This document shows, one piece after another, positions 9,881 to 19,252 of a stretch of DNA of 64,000 nucleotides (within the stretch, counting starts at the first letter, position 1; every line of letters begins with the position of its first letter). The translations under genes and the position numbers were made by a program. Source of the stretch: Candidatus Methylobacter oryzae (lineage in GTDB: Bacteria; Pseudomonadota; Gammaproteobacteria; Methylococcales; Methylomonadaceae); NCBI RefSeq assembly GCF_003994235.2, contig NZ_RYFG02000106.1:16064-80063 (forward strand), read 5' to 3'. The notes beneath the pieces were generated by a model. It ran no database searches, was not told the origin of the DNA, and worked only from the letters and a program-made list of their open reading frames with translations.

Positions 9881-10411
9881 ATGAGAAACAGATTAACAAA
9901 GAACTTTGGTTTTACTCTGGTCGAGCTCATAGTCACAATATCGATAGCGGCTATTCTTGTCGGCATAGCGATACCCGGTTTTAACTCAACCATACAAAGC
10001 ATTCAATTAACAACTTATGCCAATGAGTTGGTTGCTTCGTTAAATCTGGCTCGTAGCGAAGCCGTTAAACGAGGCGTGCAGGTCAGCGTCAGAAGAAAGG
10101 GAAGTTCCAATAATAACTGGGATTCCGGTTGGGATATTTTCACCGATTTGGACGGAGACGGCACACTTGATACTGCGGACACGCCGCTGAAAACCTACCC
10201 TGCTTTAACCAACGGCTTTACGTTGAGAACCGGAAATGCCGGTTACCAAACTTTTGCGGCTTATTTACCGAGTGGCTTAAGCTTAGACTCTACCGGCGAC
10301 ACCTTCAGGTTATGCACCAGTTCGACCAATACGTCAAATTCACGTGCAATCGCAATAAATGCGTTGGGGCGCCCAAAAACTTCAGAGGGAACTGCATCAT
10401 CATGTCCTTAG
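9881..10411 (+). CDS. fimT: Minor pseudopilin GspH/FimT (FimU position)
   Basis: 176 residues. A short basic leader, then the prepilin peptidase site G|FTLVELIVTISIAAILVGIA, a typical type IV pilin N-terminal helix, then a GspH-type globular domain. First gene of a minor pilin cluster in the order fimT/fimU-pilV-pilW-pilX-pilY1-pilE, as in Pseudomonas. Minor pilins prime pilus assembly in the inner membrane and form the tip complex with PilY1. FimT and FimU are hard to separate by sequence; the position favours the FimU role. Confidence 0.9.
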   Translation: MRNRLTKNFGFTLVELIVTISIAAILVGIAIPGFNSTIQSIQLTTYANELVASLNLARSEAVKRGVQVSVRRKGSSNNNWDSGWDIFTDLDGDGTLDTADTPLKTYPALTNGFTLRTGNAGYQTFAAYLPSGLSLDSTGDTFRLCTSSTNTSNSRAIAINALGRPKTSEGTASSCP

Positions 10412-10454
10412 TCCGGCCTGAAAACCGATAGTTATTATTTAGTTGTGATTCTTT

Positions 10455-10931
10455 ATGAATAAAAATAGCGGATTTACGCTAATTGAGATTTTAATCGCGG
10501 CGCTTGTTTTAGCCGTCGGCTTACTTGGGCTGGCAGGGCTTCAGGCGGCCAGCATCAAGAATAACTTGAGCGCTTATAATCGCAGCCAGGCCACGCAGTT
10601 GGCCTACGACATGGCCGACAGGATGCGGGCCAATAAAAACGAGAGCCTGGATCCGGCAAGCGGCAGCGTTATTGCCGCCAGCACCTACCTTACCATTGCT
10701 CCGACAAGCGCGGCAGCTCAGGCGAGTTGCGAAACCGTGACCGGCTGTACCCGCGCGCAAATGGCTCAAAACGATCTATTCCAGTGGAACGCGGCCTTAG
10801 CCGGCACTCTGCCCAGCGGCACAGGAACAATAACGGTTGTCGCGGCAACGCGGGTTTTTACGATTACCGTTAGCTGGAAGGACAACCCCGATGGTTCTAA
10901 CACGAGTTTCTTAGTGAGCTTTCAATTATGA
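10455..10931 (+). CDS. pilV: Type IV pilus minor pilin PilV
   Basis: 158 residues. Prepilin site SG|FTLIEILIAALVLAVGLLG with the AVGLLGLAGLQ stretch typical of PilV, then a small globular domain with a Cys pair (ASCETVTGC). It overlaps pilW by 4 bp, so translation is coupled. Part of the minor pilin tip complex. Confidence 0.92.
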   Translation: MNKNSGFTLIEILIAALVLAVGLLGLAGLQAASIKNNLSAYNRSQATQLAYDMADRMRANKNESLDPASGSVIAASTYLTIAPTSAAAQASCETVTGCTRAQMAQNDLFQWNAALAGTLPSGTGTITVVAATRVFTITVSWKDNPDGSNTSFLVSFQL

Positions 10932-11944
10932 AAAAATCTCAAAGCTCGCAAACAGGTTTTACGCTGGTGGAACTGATGGTGGCCATGCTGCTGGGCCTGT
11001 TTTTAGTCGGCGGCATCATGCAGATATTCATCGGTTCCAGGCAGACTTACAGAATGCAGGAAAACCTGTCCAGGCTCCAGGAAAACGGCCGCTTTGCGAT
11101 GGATTTTATAACGCGGGATAACCGTATGATCGGATACCAAGGCTGCGGATCGCGGTCGGTAATTCCTAACGTTATCGCCCTGCCGAGTCTTGCTCCTGTC
11201 ACGCTTGTCGGCGGTCTTAGCACGCCGCTTATCGGCAGCGATAATGTGGCTAATAATTGGAGCTCTAGCGCCTGTGGCGGTACCAACTGTGTCGCCGGCA
11301 CCGACGCGCTGACTTATCATTTTGGCGCAGGTTGCGCTAACTTAATCGGTAATTTGACTCCGGTAAACGCGAATATTCAAATACCGGCACCTAACAGTTG
11401 CAATATCAGTGCCGGCGATGTGGTGATGGTTTCCGATTGCAGCTCAACGGATATTTTTATCGCAACAAACGCCTCATCCGGCAGTGAAAAGCAGTCTATC
11501 GCCCATTCCAGTAGTAATAATACCGGTAACAATCTAAGCAAGGCATACGGTTCGGATGCCGAGGTGCTGGCCTATCGATCCTACAGTTTTTTTATCCGTA
11601 ATAACGCCGCCGGCGAACCGGCATTATGGCGGCTGGATAACGCCATACCTGTCAGTACAACCAATCCTGTCGAATTAGTTGAAGGTGTTGAAAATATGCA
11701 AATTCTATATGGAGCCGATACGGATGCCACGCCGGACGGTACACCTAATTATTATGTGCCTGCCGGACTCAATATGAATCAAGTAGTCAGTATCCGCATC
11801 AGTATTTTAGTCAGAAGCATGGATAACGGTTTAGCCGCGCAGCCGGTAGCTTACACCTACAATGGAGCAACGGTTACGCCGACCGACCGGCGGATCAGGC
11901 GGGTTTTTACGTCAACCATTGCGTTGCGCAATCGGCTCCCATGA
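10928..11944 (+). CDS. pilW: Type IV pilus minor pilin PilW
   Basis: 338 residues. Prepilin motif TG|FTLVELMVAMLLGLFLVGG, followed by SRQTYRMQENLSRLQENGRFAMDFI, which is diagnostic of PilW. The large globular C-terminal domain is Cys-containing (GCGSR, SSACGGTNC). Overlaps pilV and pilX by 4 bp on each side. Contributes to the pilus tip and to surface display of PilY1. Confidence 0.94.
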   Translation: MKKSQSSQTGFTLVELMVAMLLGLFLVGGIMQIFIGSRQTYRMQENLSRLQENGRFAMDFITRDNRMIGYQGCGSRSVIPNVIALPSLAPVTLVGGLSTPLIGSDNVANNWSSSACGGTNCVAGTDALTYHFGAGCANLIGNLTPVNANIQIPAPNSCNISAGDVVMVSDCSSTDIFIATNASSGSEKQSIAHSSSNNTGNNLSKAYGSDAEVLAYRSYSFFIRNNAAGEPALWRLDNAIPVSTTNPVELVEGVENMQILYGADTDATPDGTPNYYVPAGLNMNQVVSIRISILVRSMDNGLAAQPVAYTYNGATVTPTDRRIRRVFTSTIALRNRLP

Positions 11945-12447
11945 GGAACAGAGTTATGATTTTTTCATTGAAACATCAATCCGGCGTGGTATTGCCGATT
12001 AGCATGATCATGTTGCTATTGCTGACTTTGATCAGCATCACCGCCACTCAAGTCACCGGCCTTGAAGAGAAAATGGCCGGCAACAGCAAGGATTCCAATC
12101 TTGCTTTTCAAGCCGCGGAAGCGGCTTTGCGAGCCGGCGAGGCGGCTACGGCAGGAGCGCCTACGTTATTTACAGGCACGTCGCCGTTTTATACCGGCGC
12201 ATCGACGACCGATTGGACGAATGCGGCGGTGACGACTTATAGCGGCGGAATGCTGACGGGTGTTAGCCAATCCCCGCTATATACTATTGAAGACTTAGGC
12301 AGCGCCGATAGTACTGGAGGGTGTTCGCCTTGCGAAGGCGGAGCGCCTCCTCCAACGGGCGGTTCCCGGCTGTACCGAATCACTGTTCGCGGCACGGGCG
12401 GCACCGCCAATGCCGTAGTCGTGCTGCAATCCACTTACATACGATAG
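11941..12447 (+). CDS. pilX: Type IV pilus assembly protein PilX
   Basis: 168 residues. It has no classical G|F prepilin site. The N-terminus reads QSGVVLPISMIMLLLLTLISITATQ, as in PilX proteins (SGVVLP variant), followed by EEKMAGNSKDSNLAFQAAEAALRAGE, a conserved PilX region. A second in-frame ATG at 11956 is possible. Partner of PilW and PilV in the minor pilin complex and immediately upstream of pilY1. Confidence 0.92.
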   Translation: MRNRVMIFSLKHQSGVVLPISMIMLLLLTLISITATQVTGLEEKMAGNSKDSNLAFQAAEAALRAGEAATAGAPTLFTGTSPFYTGASTTDWTNAAVTTYSGGMLTGVSQSPLYTIEDLGSADSTGGCSPCEGGAPPPTGGSRLYRITVRGTGGTANAVVVLQSTYIR

Positions 12448-12495
12448 ATCCCAAACTTTGTCTTCACATAATGCATCGGTATTCAGGAGTTCGGC

Positions 12496-15400
12496 ATGGA
12501 CATTAATAAAATTCGAAAGACGACTATTGTCCTTTTTTTCGGAGTTATTTTAAGCACAGTACTGGAACCGGCGGAGGCGATTACACCGGCACAAACTCCT
12601 TTGTATTTGGGAGTGGCTGCGGCTAAACCGAATATCATGCTGATGGTGGACAATTCGATGTCGATGGATCAGACTGTGATAGTTGGAGACACTCCTTTAG
12701 CACCGAATGCCGTTACAGGATCTGCTTCTACCAGTTGCAGCAGTACCTACTATTACTCCTCCGGTTCATCGACCTCGGCAGGTGCAACCAGCGTAATTAC
12801 CATGCAGGTTTTTTCAGGTAGCGCAAAATTTTGTCCAAGTACTGGAAGCTGTACCAGCAGCAATTCCACCCGTTTCGGCAATTCGAGTGGAAAAAAATGT
12901 TTTAACAGCAGTAAATATTACAATGTTTCCGGATTAGGTGTTTATACGGGCAGCCAGTTAAACAAGTTTTTTAACACATATAATGGAGCTTTTAATGGCT
13001 CATTGGGCAGCGTAATAAGTTCTATAACAAGGCTTCAAATTGTCAAAGATGCCGCGACCAGTTTTGTTAATGCACTGGTACCCGATACTGGCTCATCTCC
13101 CACTGTTAGGTTAGGGCTTGCCAGATATAATGGTGATACGGGGGGGGAACTTTTAACCGCCATTGGCGAACTGGATGCAGCCAAGGCAACAGCAGTTACC
13201 ACTCAAATAGCCGGTTTTACCGCCAATTCCAGTACCCCGCTGGCGGAAACGTTGTCCGATATTGGGCGCTATTTTGCAACAGGCTATTCCGGGAATCTCA
13301 CGCTGCATCCCTCTACCTCTAGAACAACCGCGACGGTAGATACCGTATTCAATAGCCACAGTATTTTGAATTCAACCGGAACAACACTCGCTAACCCTAT
13401 TCAAGGGGTATGCCAAACCAGCTCCGTGATAATTTTGAGTGACGGCTTACCGTCATCGGACAGGAATATCAGCACTTATTTGCAAGACTATGACGGTGAT
13501 TGCTCCGGTAGCAACAGCAGCCTATGCACCACTTACGATATGAAAAAAGCTTATGCTTATCCGGGCGGTAACGGTGCGTCCCCCAATCTAAGCATAAGTA
13601 ATGCCGGTAGTAGTTCCAGCGATTATCTTGATGATGTTGCCCAGGCTTTATATGAGATGGATTTAAGGCCGGACTTGGCGAAGGTCAACGGGGAAAAAAA
13701 TAATATTACCACTTATACCGTTGGTTTTGCCGACCCGGCGATTGATCCTTCGATAGCAGGTGTTAATCCTTTATTAATCGATACGGCGACTCAGGGCGGT
13801 GGTCAGTTTATTTACGCAACGGATACTACAACGCTGGCCGATGCATTGGATAATATTACCTCAAGCATTGTCAGTAAAGTCAGCTCATCTTCTTCGGCGG
13901 TAGCTAATTCTGCAAAACTGGATGCCGGTTCTGCCATTTATCAAGGGAAGTTCGACAGCGCCGACTGGACGGGAAGTTTATCAATGTTTCCTCTTGGTGC
14001 TAGCGAAGATACCAATGGCAATGGGATTTTGGATTCCGGTGAAGATGCTAATGGAAATCTCAAGCTGGATGGCGGCGCTATTGGAACTGTTTTATGGAAC
14101 GCTGCCGAGCATATTCCGGCTTTCGGTTCCCGGAATATTTTTACTTATAATCCTGCCGGTACTTCAAAGGGAGTAACTTTTACTTGCGCCAATTTAACGG
14201 CCAGCCAGAAAACTGCGCTAGGTATATCGAATTGTTCCAGTACGACCGATCAAGGAGTGTGGCGATTAAACTATATACGCGGCGATTGGAGTCATGAAGA
14301 AATGAATCCGGCACGTACCGATACCGACAGTATAAGGTCGGCGACTGCGGCTGATAGGATTTTTCGTAATCGAACCCACCTTGATAAAACGACGCTTGCT
14401 ATGGTTTCACCCGATCCCTGGGTTTTAGGTGATATTGTCAATTCCAATCCTGTGTATGTCAGTAATGAGAATTACGGTTATGACAAATTATCGGGTTCGG
14501 AGGGCTCGTCTTATAAAGCTTTTCTGACCAGCAATGCCTCTCGGCGCAAGATGGTTTATGTAGGAGCTAATGATGGGATGCTGCATGGTTTTGATGCCAG
14601 TTCATCGGGTACCGATGCGGGTAAGGAAATCCTTGCTTATATCCCTAACGCGGTTTATAGCGGACTTAATGCGCTATCGTCGCCCGGCTACAGCCATCAA
14701 TATATGGTGGATGGTTCCCCGCGCGTAGCCGACGCGTATTTCGGCAGCGCTTGGCATACGATGCTGGTGGGGACGACCGGTGCAGGCGGCAAAGCGGTGT
14801 TTGGACTGGATGTGACTAATCCGAGCAGTTTCGGCGGCAGCAATGTGTTATGGGAAATCAGCGACAGCGACAGCCCTGTGGCTTCCGACCTAACCTCGGA
14901 TACATCGGCGAAGCGCGGTTTTGCCGGCAATTTGGGCTATACTTTGCCGCAGCCGGCGATTGTGAGAATGCACGATGGCTCATGGGCGGCTATTGTGGCC
15001 AATGGTTATGGCAGTGTTAATAACTTGGCGGTGTTATACATTATTGACGTGCAGACAGGCCGGCTCATTACCGCTATCGATACAAAAGCCGGAAGTTCGA
15101 CTGCGCCGAATGGATTATCCTCGCCGATTGCCGTTGACACGGATGACGACCGAATCGTGGATGTTATTTATGCGGGCGATTTACTCGGTAATCTGTGGAA
15201 GTTCGATGTAAGCTCTTCGAATAATAATCAATGGAAAGTCGCTTACGGTACAACGTCGGCACCGGCACCGTTGTTTGTTGCTTGCACTAATCAAAGTGCT
15301 TGCGATACCACGAGACAGCCGATTACGGCCAAGCCGCAAGTCGGTAAAATAGGATCAGGCCAGTCTGCCGGCATTATGGTGTATTTCGGTACCGGCAAAT

Positions 15401-16035
15401 ATTTTGAAACCATCGACAATAATGTGACCGGCGCACAAACCCAGACTTTTTATGGCATCTGGGATAATAACGCCGCCGTGGCAAAGACTGATTTACAAGC
15501 TCAGACCATTACACAGGTCGCGACAGTTGGGGCACTTAGTTTACGGATAAGTACCAATAACGCTGTTAATTACCCAACCCAAAAAGGGTGGTATATGAAT
15601 TTATCCAGCAATGGTGAACGCGTCGTGAATGCGCCAATGCTACGTAACGGGCACATTATTTTCACTACCTTAATTCCTATTCCTCCATCTGGAACAGAGA
15701 TTTGTGGTGCTGGTTCCGAGGCAACCAGTTGGTTAATGGAGTTGGATGCATTGACCGGCAGTCAGTTGCCGAGTACAGCAGGAGGTGCACCCTGGGATAT
15801 TACCGGGGATGGAATGATAAACGCCGATGATTTGGTAGCGCTTTCCGATGGTACTCATATTGCTCCGTCAGGCTTACAGCTTGATGGCGGCGTTAGTGCA
15901 CCTGCTGTGCTTGTAGACGGAAAGCGGGAAGACTTCATTTTTAGTAGCACTAAGAATGCAGCGCTTCTAAATGTAAAAGGACAACATCTTTCAAGTTCGT
16001 CGGGCAATAGACAATCCTGGCGGCAGCTTCAATAA
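12496..16035 (+). CDS. pilY1: Type IV pilus tip adhesin / biogenesis factor PilY1
   Basis: 1179 residues, ATG with CAGGAG upstream and a signal peptide. The N-terminal half is a von Willebrand A-like domain with a MIDAS-type site (MLMVDNSMSM near residue 50). The C-terminal PilY1 beta-propeller runs from about residue 660 (NSNPVYVSN, YVGANDGMLHGFD). It contains a calcium loop, DTDDDRIVDVIYAGD, in the place where Pseudomonas PilY1 binds Ca2+. Two further Asp-rich loops (DTNGNGILDSGED, and DITGDGMINADDL near the C-terminus, dockerin-like) may also bind calcium. Needed for pilus extension, adhesion and surface sensing. Length is normal for the family. Confidence 0.95.
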   Translation: MDINKIRKTTIVLFFGVILSTVLEPAEAITPAQTPLYLGVAAAKPNIMLMVDNSMSMDQTVIVGDTPLAPNAVTGSASTSCSSTYYYSSGSSTSAGATSVITMQVFSGSAKFCPSTGSCTSSNSTRFGNSSGKKCFNSSKYYNVSGLGVYTGSQLNKFFNTYNGAFNGSLGSVISSITRLQIVKDAATSFVNALVPDTGSSPTVRLGLARYNGDTGGELLTAIGELDAAKATAVTTQIAGFTANSSTPLAETLSDIGRYFATGYSGNLTLHPSTSRTTATVDTVFNSHSILNSTGTTLANPIQGVCQTSSVIILSDGLPSSDRNISTYLQDYDGDCSGSNSSLCTTYDMKKAYAYPGGNGASPNLSISNAGSSSSDYLDDVAQALYEMDLRPDLAKVNGEKNNITTYTVGFADPAIDPSIAGVNPLLIDTATQGGGQFIYATDTTTLADALDNITSSIVSKVSSSSSAVANSAKLDAGSAIYQGKFDSADWTGSLSMFPLGASEDTNGNGILDSGEDANGNLKLDGGAIGTVLWNAAEHIPAFGSRNIFTYNPAGTSKGVTFTCANLTASQKTALGISNCSSTTDQGVWRLNYIRGDWSHEEMNPARTDTDSIRSATAADRIFRNRTHLDKTTLAMVSPDPWVLGDIVNSNPVYVSNENYGYDKLSGSEGSSYKAFLTSNASRRKMVYVGANDGMLHGFDASSSGTDAGKEILAYIPNAVYSGLNALSSPGYSHQYMVDGSPRVADAYFGSAWHTMLVGTTGAGGKAVFGLDVTNPSSFGGSNVLWEISDSDSPVASDLTSDTSAKRGFAGNLGYTLPQPAIVRMHDGSWAAIVANGYGSVNNLAVLYIIDVQTGRLITAIDTKAGSSTAPNGLSSPIAVDTDDDRIVDVIYAGDLLGNLWKFDVSSSNNNQWKVAYGTTSAPAPLFVACTNQSACDTTRQPITAKPQVGKIGSGQSAGIMVYFGTGKYFETIDNNVTGAQTQTFYGIWDNNAAVAKTDLQAQTITQVATVGALSLRISTNNAVNYPTQKGWYMNLSSNGERVVNAPMLRNGHIIFTTLIPIPPSGTEICGAGSEATSWLMELDALTGSQLPSTAGGAPWDITGDGMINADDLVALSDGTHIAPSGLQLDGGVSAPAVLVDGKREDFIFSSTKNAALLNVKGQHLSSSSGNRQSWRQLQ

Positions 16036-16072
16036 ATTTATCAACAAGAGATATCACTGTTTTAATGATGCC

Positions 16073-16100
16073 AAGCAACCGATATGCTTATCGGTTGCTT
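16073..16100 (+). other. Stem-loop between pilY1 and pilE
   Basis: AAGCAACCGAT (16073-16083) pairs exactly with ATCGGTTGCTT (16090-16100) around a 6-base loop. No T-tract follows, so it is not a canonical terminator. Placed in the 94-bp gap before pilE, it could adjust mRNA stability or expression between the large pilY1 and the small pilE. Confidence 0.55.
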
Positions 16101-16129
16101 CCATGCTTGAACTTTAGGAGAAATAGTGA

Positions 16130-16564
16130 ATGAAACAGCAGCAACAAAATGGCTTCACACTGATAGAACTGATGATTACTGTGGTAATCGTCGGTATTCT
16201 TGCCGGTATCGCTTATCCCAGCTATCAAGATAGTGTTATGAAATCGCGCCGGGCGGATGCGAAAGGCGCGTTGTTAGGGTTAGCTAATGCGATGGAGCGG
16301 CATTTCACGGAAACGAACAGTTATTTAGGGGCAGGCACGACCAGTAACAATACCGGAAGCCCGACTATTTTTTCGACTACCAGTCCGGTAGGTGGCGGCA
16401 CTGCCTATTACAATCTAACGATTAATGCAGTAACTGACAGCACTTATACGCTATATGCGACGCCAACCGGCGCTCAGGCCAATGACAGATGCGGTACGTT
16501 ATCGTTAACGCAAACCGGCGTTAAAGGTGTTTCAACTTCCGTCCCTGTCGCCGAGTGTTGGTGA
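16130..16564 (+). CDS. pilE: Type IV pilin-like protein PilE
   Basis: 144 residues, TAGGAG ribosome site. Prepilin site NG|FTLIELMITVVIVGILAGIAYPSYQD, followed by the SRRADAKGALLGLANAMERH stretch typical of the PilE minor pilin at the end of pilY1 operons. The C-terminal Cys pair (DRCGTLS, AECW) forms the D-region loop. Last gene of the cluster. Confidence 0.93.
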   Translation: MKQQQQNGFTLIELMITVVIVGILAGIAYPSYQDSVMKSRRADAKGALLGLANAMERHFTETNSYLGAGTTSNNTGSPTIFSTTSPVGGGTAYYNLTINAVTDSTYTLYATPTGAQANDRCGTLSLTQTGVKGVSTSVPVAECW

Positions 16565-16643
16565 TTTTCTGTATCGCTTAAGACGATAAAATCCGCTCAT
16601 TATTCGGCGCAATAAAATAATTCGTTTTTACGATGGAATTATC

Positions 16644-18239
16644 TTAAGTGCCTCTTTTAATAGTAAAAAAGCTTAATTTTCCCACGCTTTTTTTAACCAC
16701 CGCCCTAACCGGCAAGGTAAATATTACTGTCACTTTCAAGCCGCCGAATTCGGATTCGTCCAGCACCAGTTCAGCATCGTGTATCGTTGCAATACGTTGC
16801 ACGATTGAAAAGCCAAGACCTGTACCCTGGACTTTATTCGCGGTCTCAACACAGCGGTGAAATCGTTTTAGCGAGTTTTCATATTGATCGGGGGCTATGC
16901 CCGGCCCCGAGTCTTCAACGCACAGCTTCAATTGATGCTCCGTCCCTACCAGGCTAACCCTGACTATGCCTTGAGCGGGCGTATATTTGATCGCGTTATC
17001 AATGACATTCCTGACCAAGATATTGATTAACAATGTATTTGCGACGATAGGTACGGCGTTAACCTCATCGTATTCCATGTGAATGCGCTTTTTGTGCGCT
17101 TCAGGGTCGAGTTCGGCAATGATTCTTGGCACTTCGCGGCTGAGCACCGTCATTTCTTTGGCCAAATATTCAGTGCCGGATTCAATACGGGAGAATGTCA
17201 ATAATTGCTGAACCATGTAGGTCATGCGGTTGACGGCTTGTTCGATTCGCTTCAGTGCTTGGTGGCGCACTGCCTCATCCTTAGTACGCATTGCGACTTG
17301 AGCTTGCGTCAACAGGCCTGCCAATGGCGTTCTTAATTCGTGCGAGGCATCGGCGGTAAAGCGGCGTTCATGCTCAAAAGCCTGTTCAAGCTGGGCAAAC
17401 AGGTTGTTGATCTCATTGACGACCGGGATGATTTCTTTGGGCAGTTTTTTACTGGACAGCGGTTTAAGAAAGCTGGCTTCCCGTCTGGATAAGGCTATTT
17501 CCAGGCGATTAAGCGGTTTTAACGCATGTCCGACAATGATCCAGATAACGATACCTAAAATCGGCAAGCCGACCAAAAACTGCATGACCAATTGCGCCGA
17601 TATTTCATCGGTTAATTCGGCACGAATTTCTTCCTTTTGGCCGACGTGAATAACATACTCGCCATTAGAGCTGGAGATACTGAATACGTGCCATACATGC
17701 CCGTCGATCTTGGTTTCGCTAAAACCATTAGCGGCTTCGGAAAAGGCAAATGTTGGCGCGCTCTCTGAACGTAGCAGTAAACCGTCATTTTTGGACCACA
17801 ATTGAAAAGCAACTTTTCTTTCATATTTATGACCTAAAGCGTTGGCTTCCAAAAGGCCGTCAAATACATCCCATAATTGATCGTCGATATTTTTCTTGCT
17901 GAATCCGTGTACCGCAAATTCAGGCGAGTTTTCCGAGCGTAGCAGAAGGCTGTCTCCTTTAGCCCAGAGTTGAAACGCACTTTTGTTCTTGCGGCCGGTA
18001 TAAGGATGTAAATGTTCGTCAGTCTGGGTTTGCGCCCAATGTTTGGATAGCGAACCTTCCCGCACCAAACTTTCAACAAACACATGCAGCACTTTTGCCG
18101 ATTGCGCCAATTCCGCATCGAACAGGCTGGCAACTTCGTCACGGGTGACTTTATAACTCATGTAGGCGGTTACTCCCCAAATCAGCATCGATGCGGAAAG
18201 CAGGCTAAACAATAACAGTTGGCGTAGCGAATAGTTCAT
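16644..18239 (-). CDS. QseC-like sensor histidine kinase with duplicated sensor motif
   Basis: 531 residues. TM1 at about 8-28, periplasmic domain to about 212, TM2 at about 215-235 (LVGLPILGIVIWIIVGHAL), HAMP-like linker, then the kinase core: H-box DASHELRTPL, N-box NVIDNAIKY, G1 GPGIAP and G2 GTGLGFSIV. The periplasmic part holds two copies of the QseC-type motif (AFQLW...LLLRSE...GFS...W.VF), at residues about 88-126 and 144-186, where relatives carry one. The cognate regulator lies upstream in the same direction across a 185-bp gap holding a REP-like repeat. The ligand is unknown. Confidence 0.93.
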   Translation of the reverse strand: MNYSLRQLLLFSLLSASMLIWGVTAYMSYKVTRDEVASLFDAELAQSAKVLHVFVESLVREGSLSKHWAQTQTDEHLHPYTGRKNKSAFQLWAKGDSLLLRSENSPEFAVHGFSKKNIDDQLWDVFDGLLEANALGHKYERKVAFQLWSKNDGLLLRSESAPTFAFSEAANGFSETKIDGHVWHVFSISSSNGEYVIHVGQKEEIRAELTDEISAQLVMQFLVGLPILGIVIWIIVGHALKPLNRLEIALSRREASFLKPLSSKKLPKEIIPVVNEINNLFAQLEQAFEHERRFTADASHELRTPLAGLLTQAQVAMRTKDEAVRHQALKRIEQAVNRMTYMVQQLLTFSRIESGTEYLAKEMTVLSREVPRIIAELDPEAHKKRIHMEYDEVNAVPIVANTLLINILVRNVIDNAIKYTPAQGIVRVSLVGTEHQLKLCVEDSGPGIAPDQYENSLKRFHRCVETANKVQGTGLGFSIVQRIATIHDAELVLDESEFGGLKVTVIFTLPVRAVVKKSVGKLSFFTIKRGT

Positions 18240-18320
18240 TTATTCTTGGAACGATTTAATAGGCGGAAACGGAACACGGATGATGCTGATAAGACGGATT
18301 TTTAAATATTTTGCGATTTT

Positions 18321-18375
18321 AAAGCTGAGTTGAGCGGCTGGTCTGCTCAAACGAAACTTATGTCCTGTGGGTATA
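18321..18375 (+). repeat. REP-like dispersed repeat, copy 1
   Basis: A unit of about 55 bp starting AAAGCTGAGTTGAGCGG, with an internal palindrome (TTGAGC...GCTCAA) and ending in a GTGGGTATAA motif. Three related copies lie at 38892-38945, 38946-39000 and, inverted, 39752-39812. It occupies the gap between the response regulator and its kinase. Confidence 0.8.
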
Positions 18376-18424
18376 ATCAGTGATTATCCGTTAAATTAAT
18401 GTCATCAGTGTTCCATTATTAAAA

Positions 18425-19084
18425 TCAATCTTCATCGATAATATAGCCCACACCCCTGACGGTGCGGATAATGGACGGGTCGAGTTTTTTTCTCAAATGA
18501 TGAATATGCACTTCCACGGTATTGCTTTCTACATCGGAATCCCATGAGTACATACTTTCTTCAAGCCGGGCGCGGGAAATAACCCGGCCGATATTGCCCA
18601 TCAAAAAGCTCAATATCTCGAATTCTTTTTGCGACAAATCGACTTTTTCATCGTTCCATGAAACTTGGCGCGAGGCAGGGTCCAGAACAATGCCTTTATA
18701 TTCAATATTCGGAGCGCTACGCCCTTCGTTTCTTCTCGCCAACGCCCTTAATCGGGCGCACACTTCGTCCAGCTCGAACGGTTTGATTACAAAATCGTCG
18801 GCACCGCTATCCAGTCCCATTACGCGATCCGGCACGGTGTCCTTGGCTGTCAGGACCATTACCGGCGTTTCATCTTTACGCGCTCTTAGCGCTTTCAAAA
18901 TATCCAGGCCTTCCATGTCCGGCAAGTTTAAATCCAGCACGATCAGCTCATAGCTATTGATTTTCAGGGCTTCGTCGGCAAGTTTGCCGTTGGTCAGCCA
19001 GTCAACCGCATAACCCTCCATTTTTAAGCCTTCGACCAGACCATCGCCCAGTATTTCGTCGTCTTCAACTAGTAATAGTCGCAT
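18425..19084 (-). CDS. OmpR/QseB-family response regulator
   Basis: 219 residues. Receiver domain with acidic pocket VEDDE, phosphoacceptor D51 (LIVLDLNLP), T79-region TAKD and K100-region KPFE. The C-terminal winged helix ends in HIHHLRKKLD and RGVGYIID, typical of the OmpR class. Paired with the QseC-like kinase downstream; the regulon cannot be deduced from the window. Confidence 0.95.
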   Translation of the reverse strand: MRLLLVEDDEILGDGLVEGLKMEGYAVDWLTNGKLADEALKINSYELIVLDLNLPDMEGLDILKALRARKDETPVMVLTAKDTVPDRVMGLDSGADDFVIKPFELDEVCARLRALARRNEGRSAPNIEYKGIVLDPASRQVSWNDEKVDLSQKEFEILSFLMGNIGRVISRARLEESMYSWDSDVESNTVEVHIHHLRKKLDPSIIRTVRGVGYIIDED

Positions 19085-19252
19085 ATGTTCTCGCTTTAAA
19101 TTAGATAGTTATCAACAAAAAGTATAAGCGTAACCAAGCAAAGTTAAGCATTACTTAAGTTCCTGGCAGGTTTGCAAGCCGACATGGAGCCTTATTAATC
19201 GGAAGCCCGCATGTTAAACTGCAAATTATTTTAACCACGTAGCAAAAATCTC

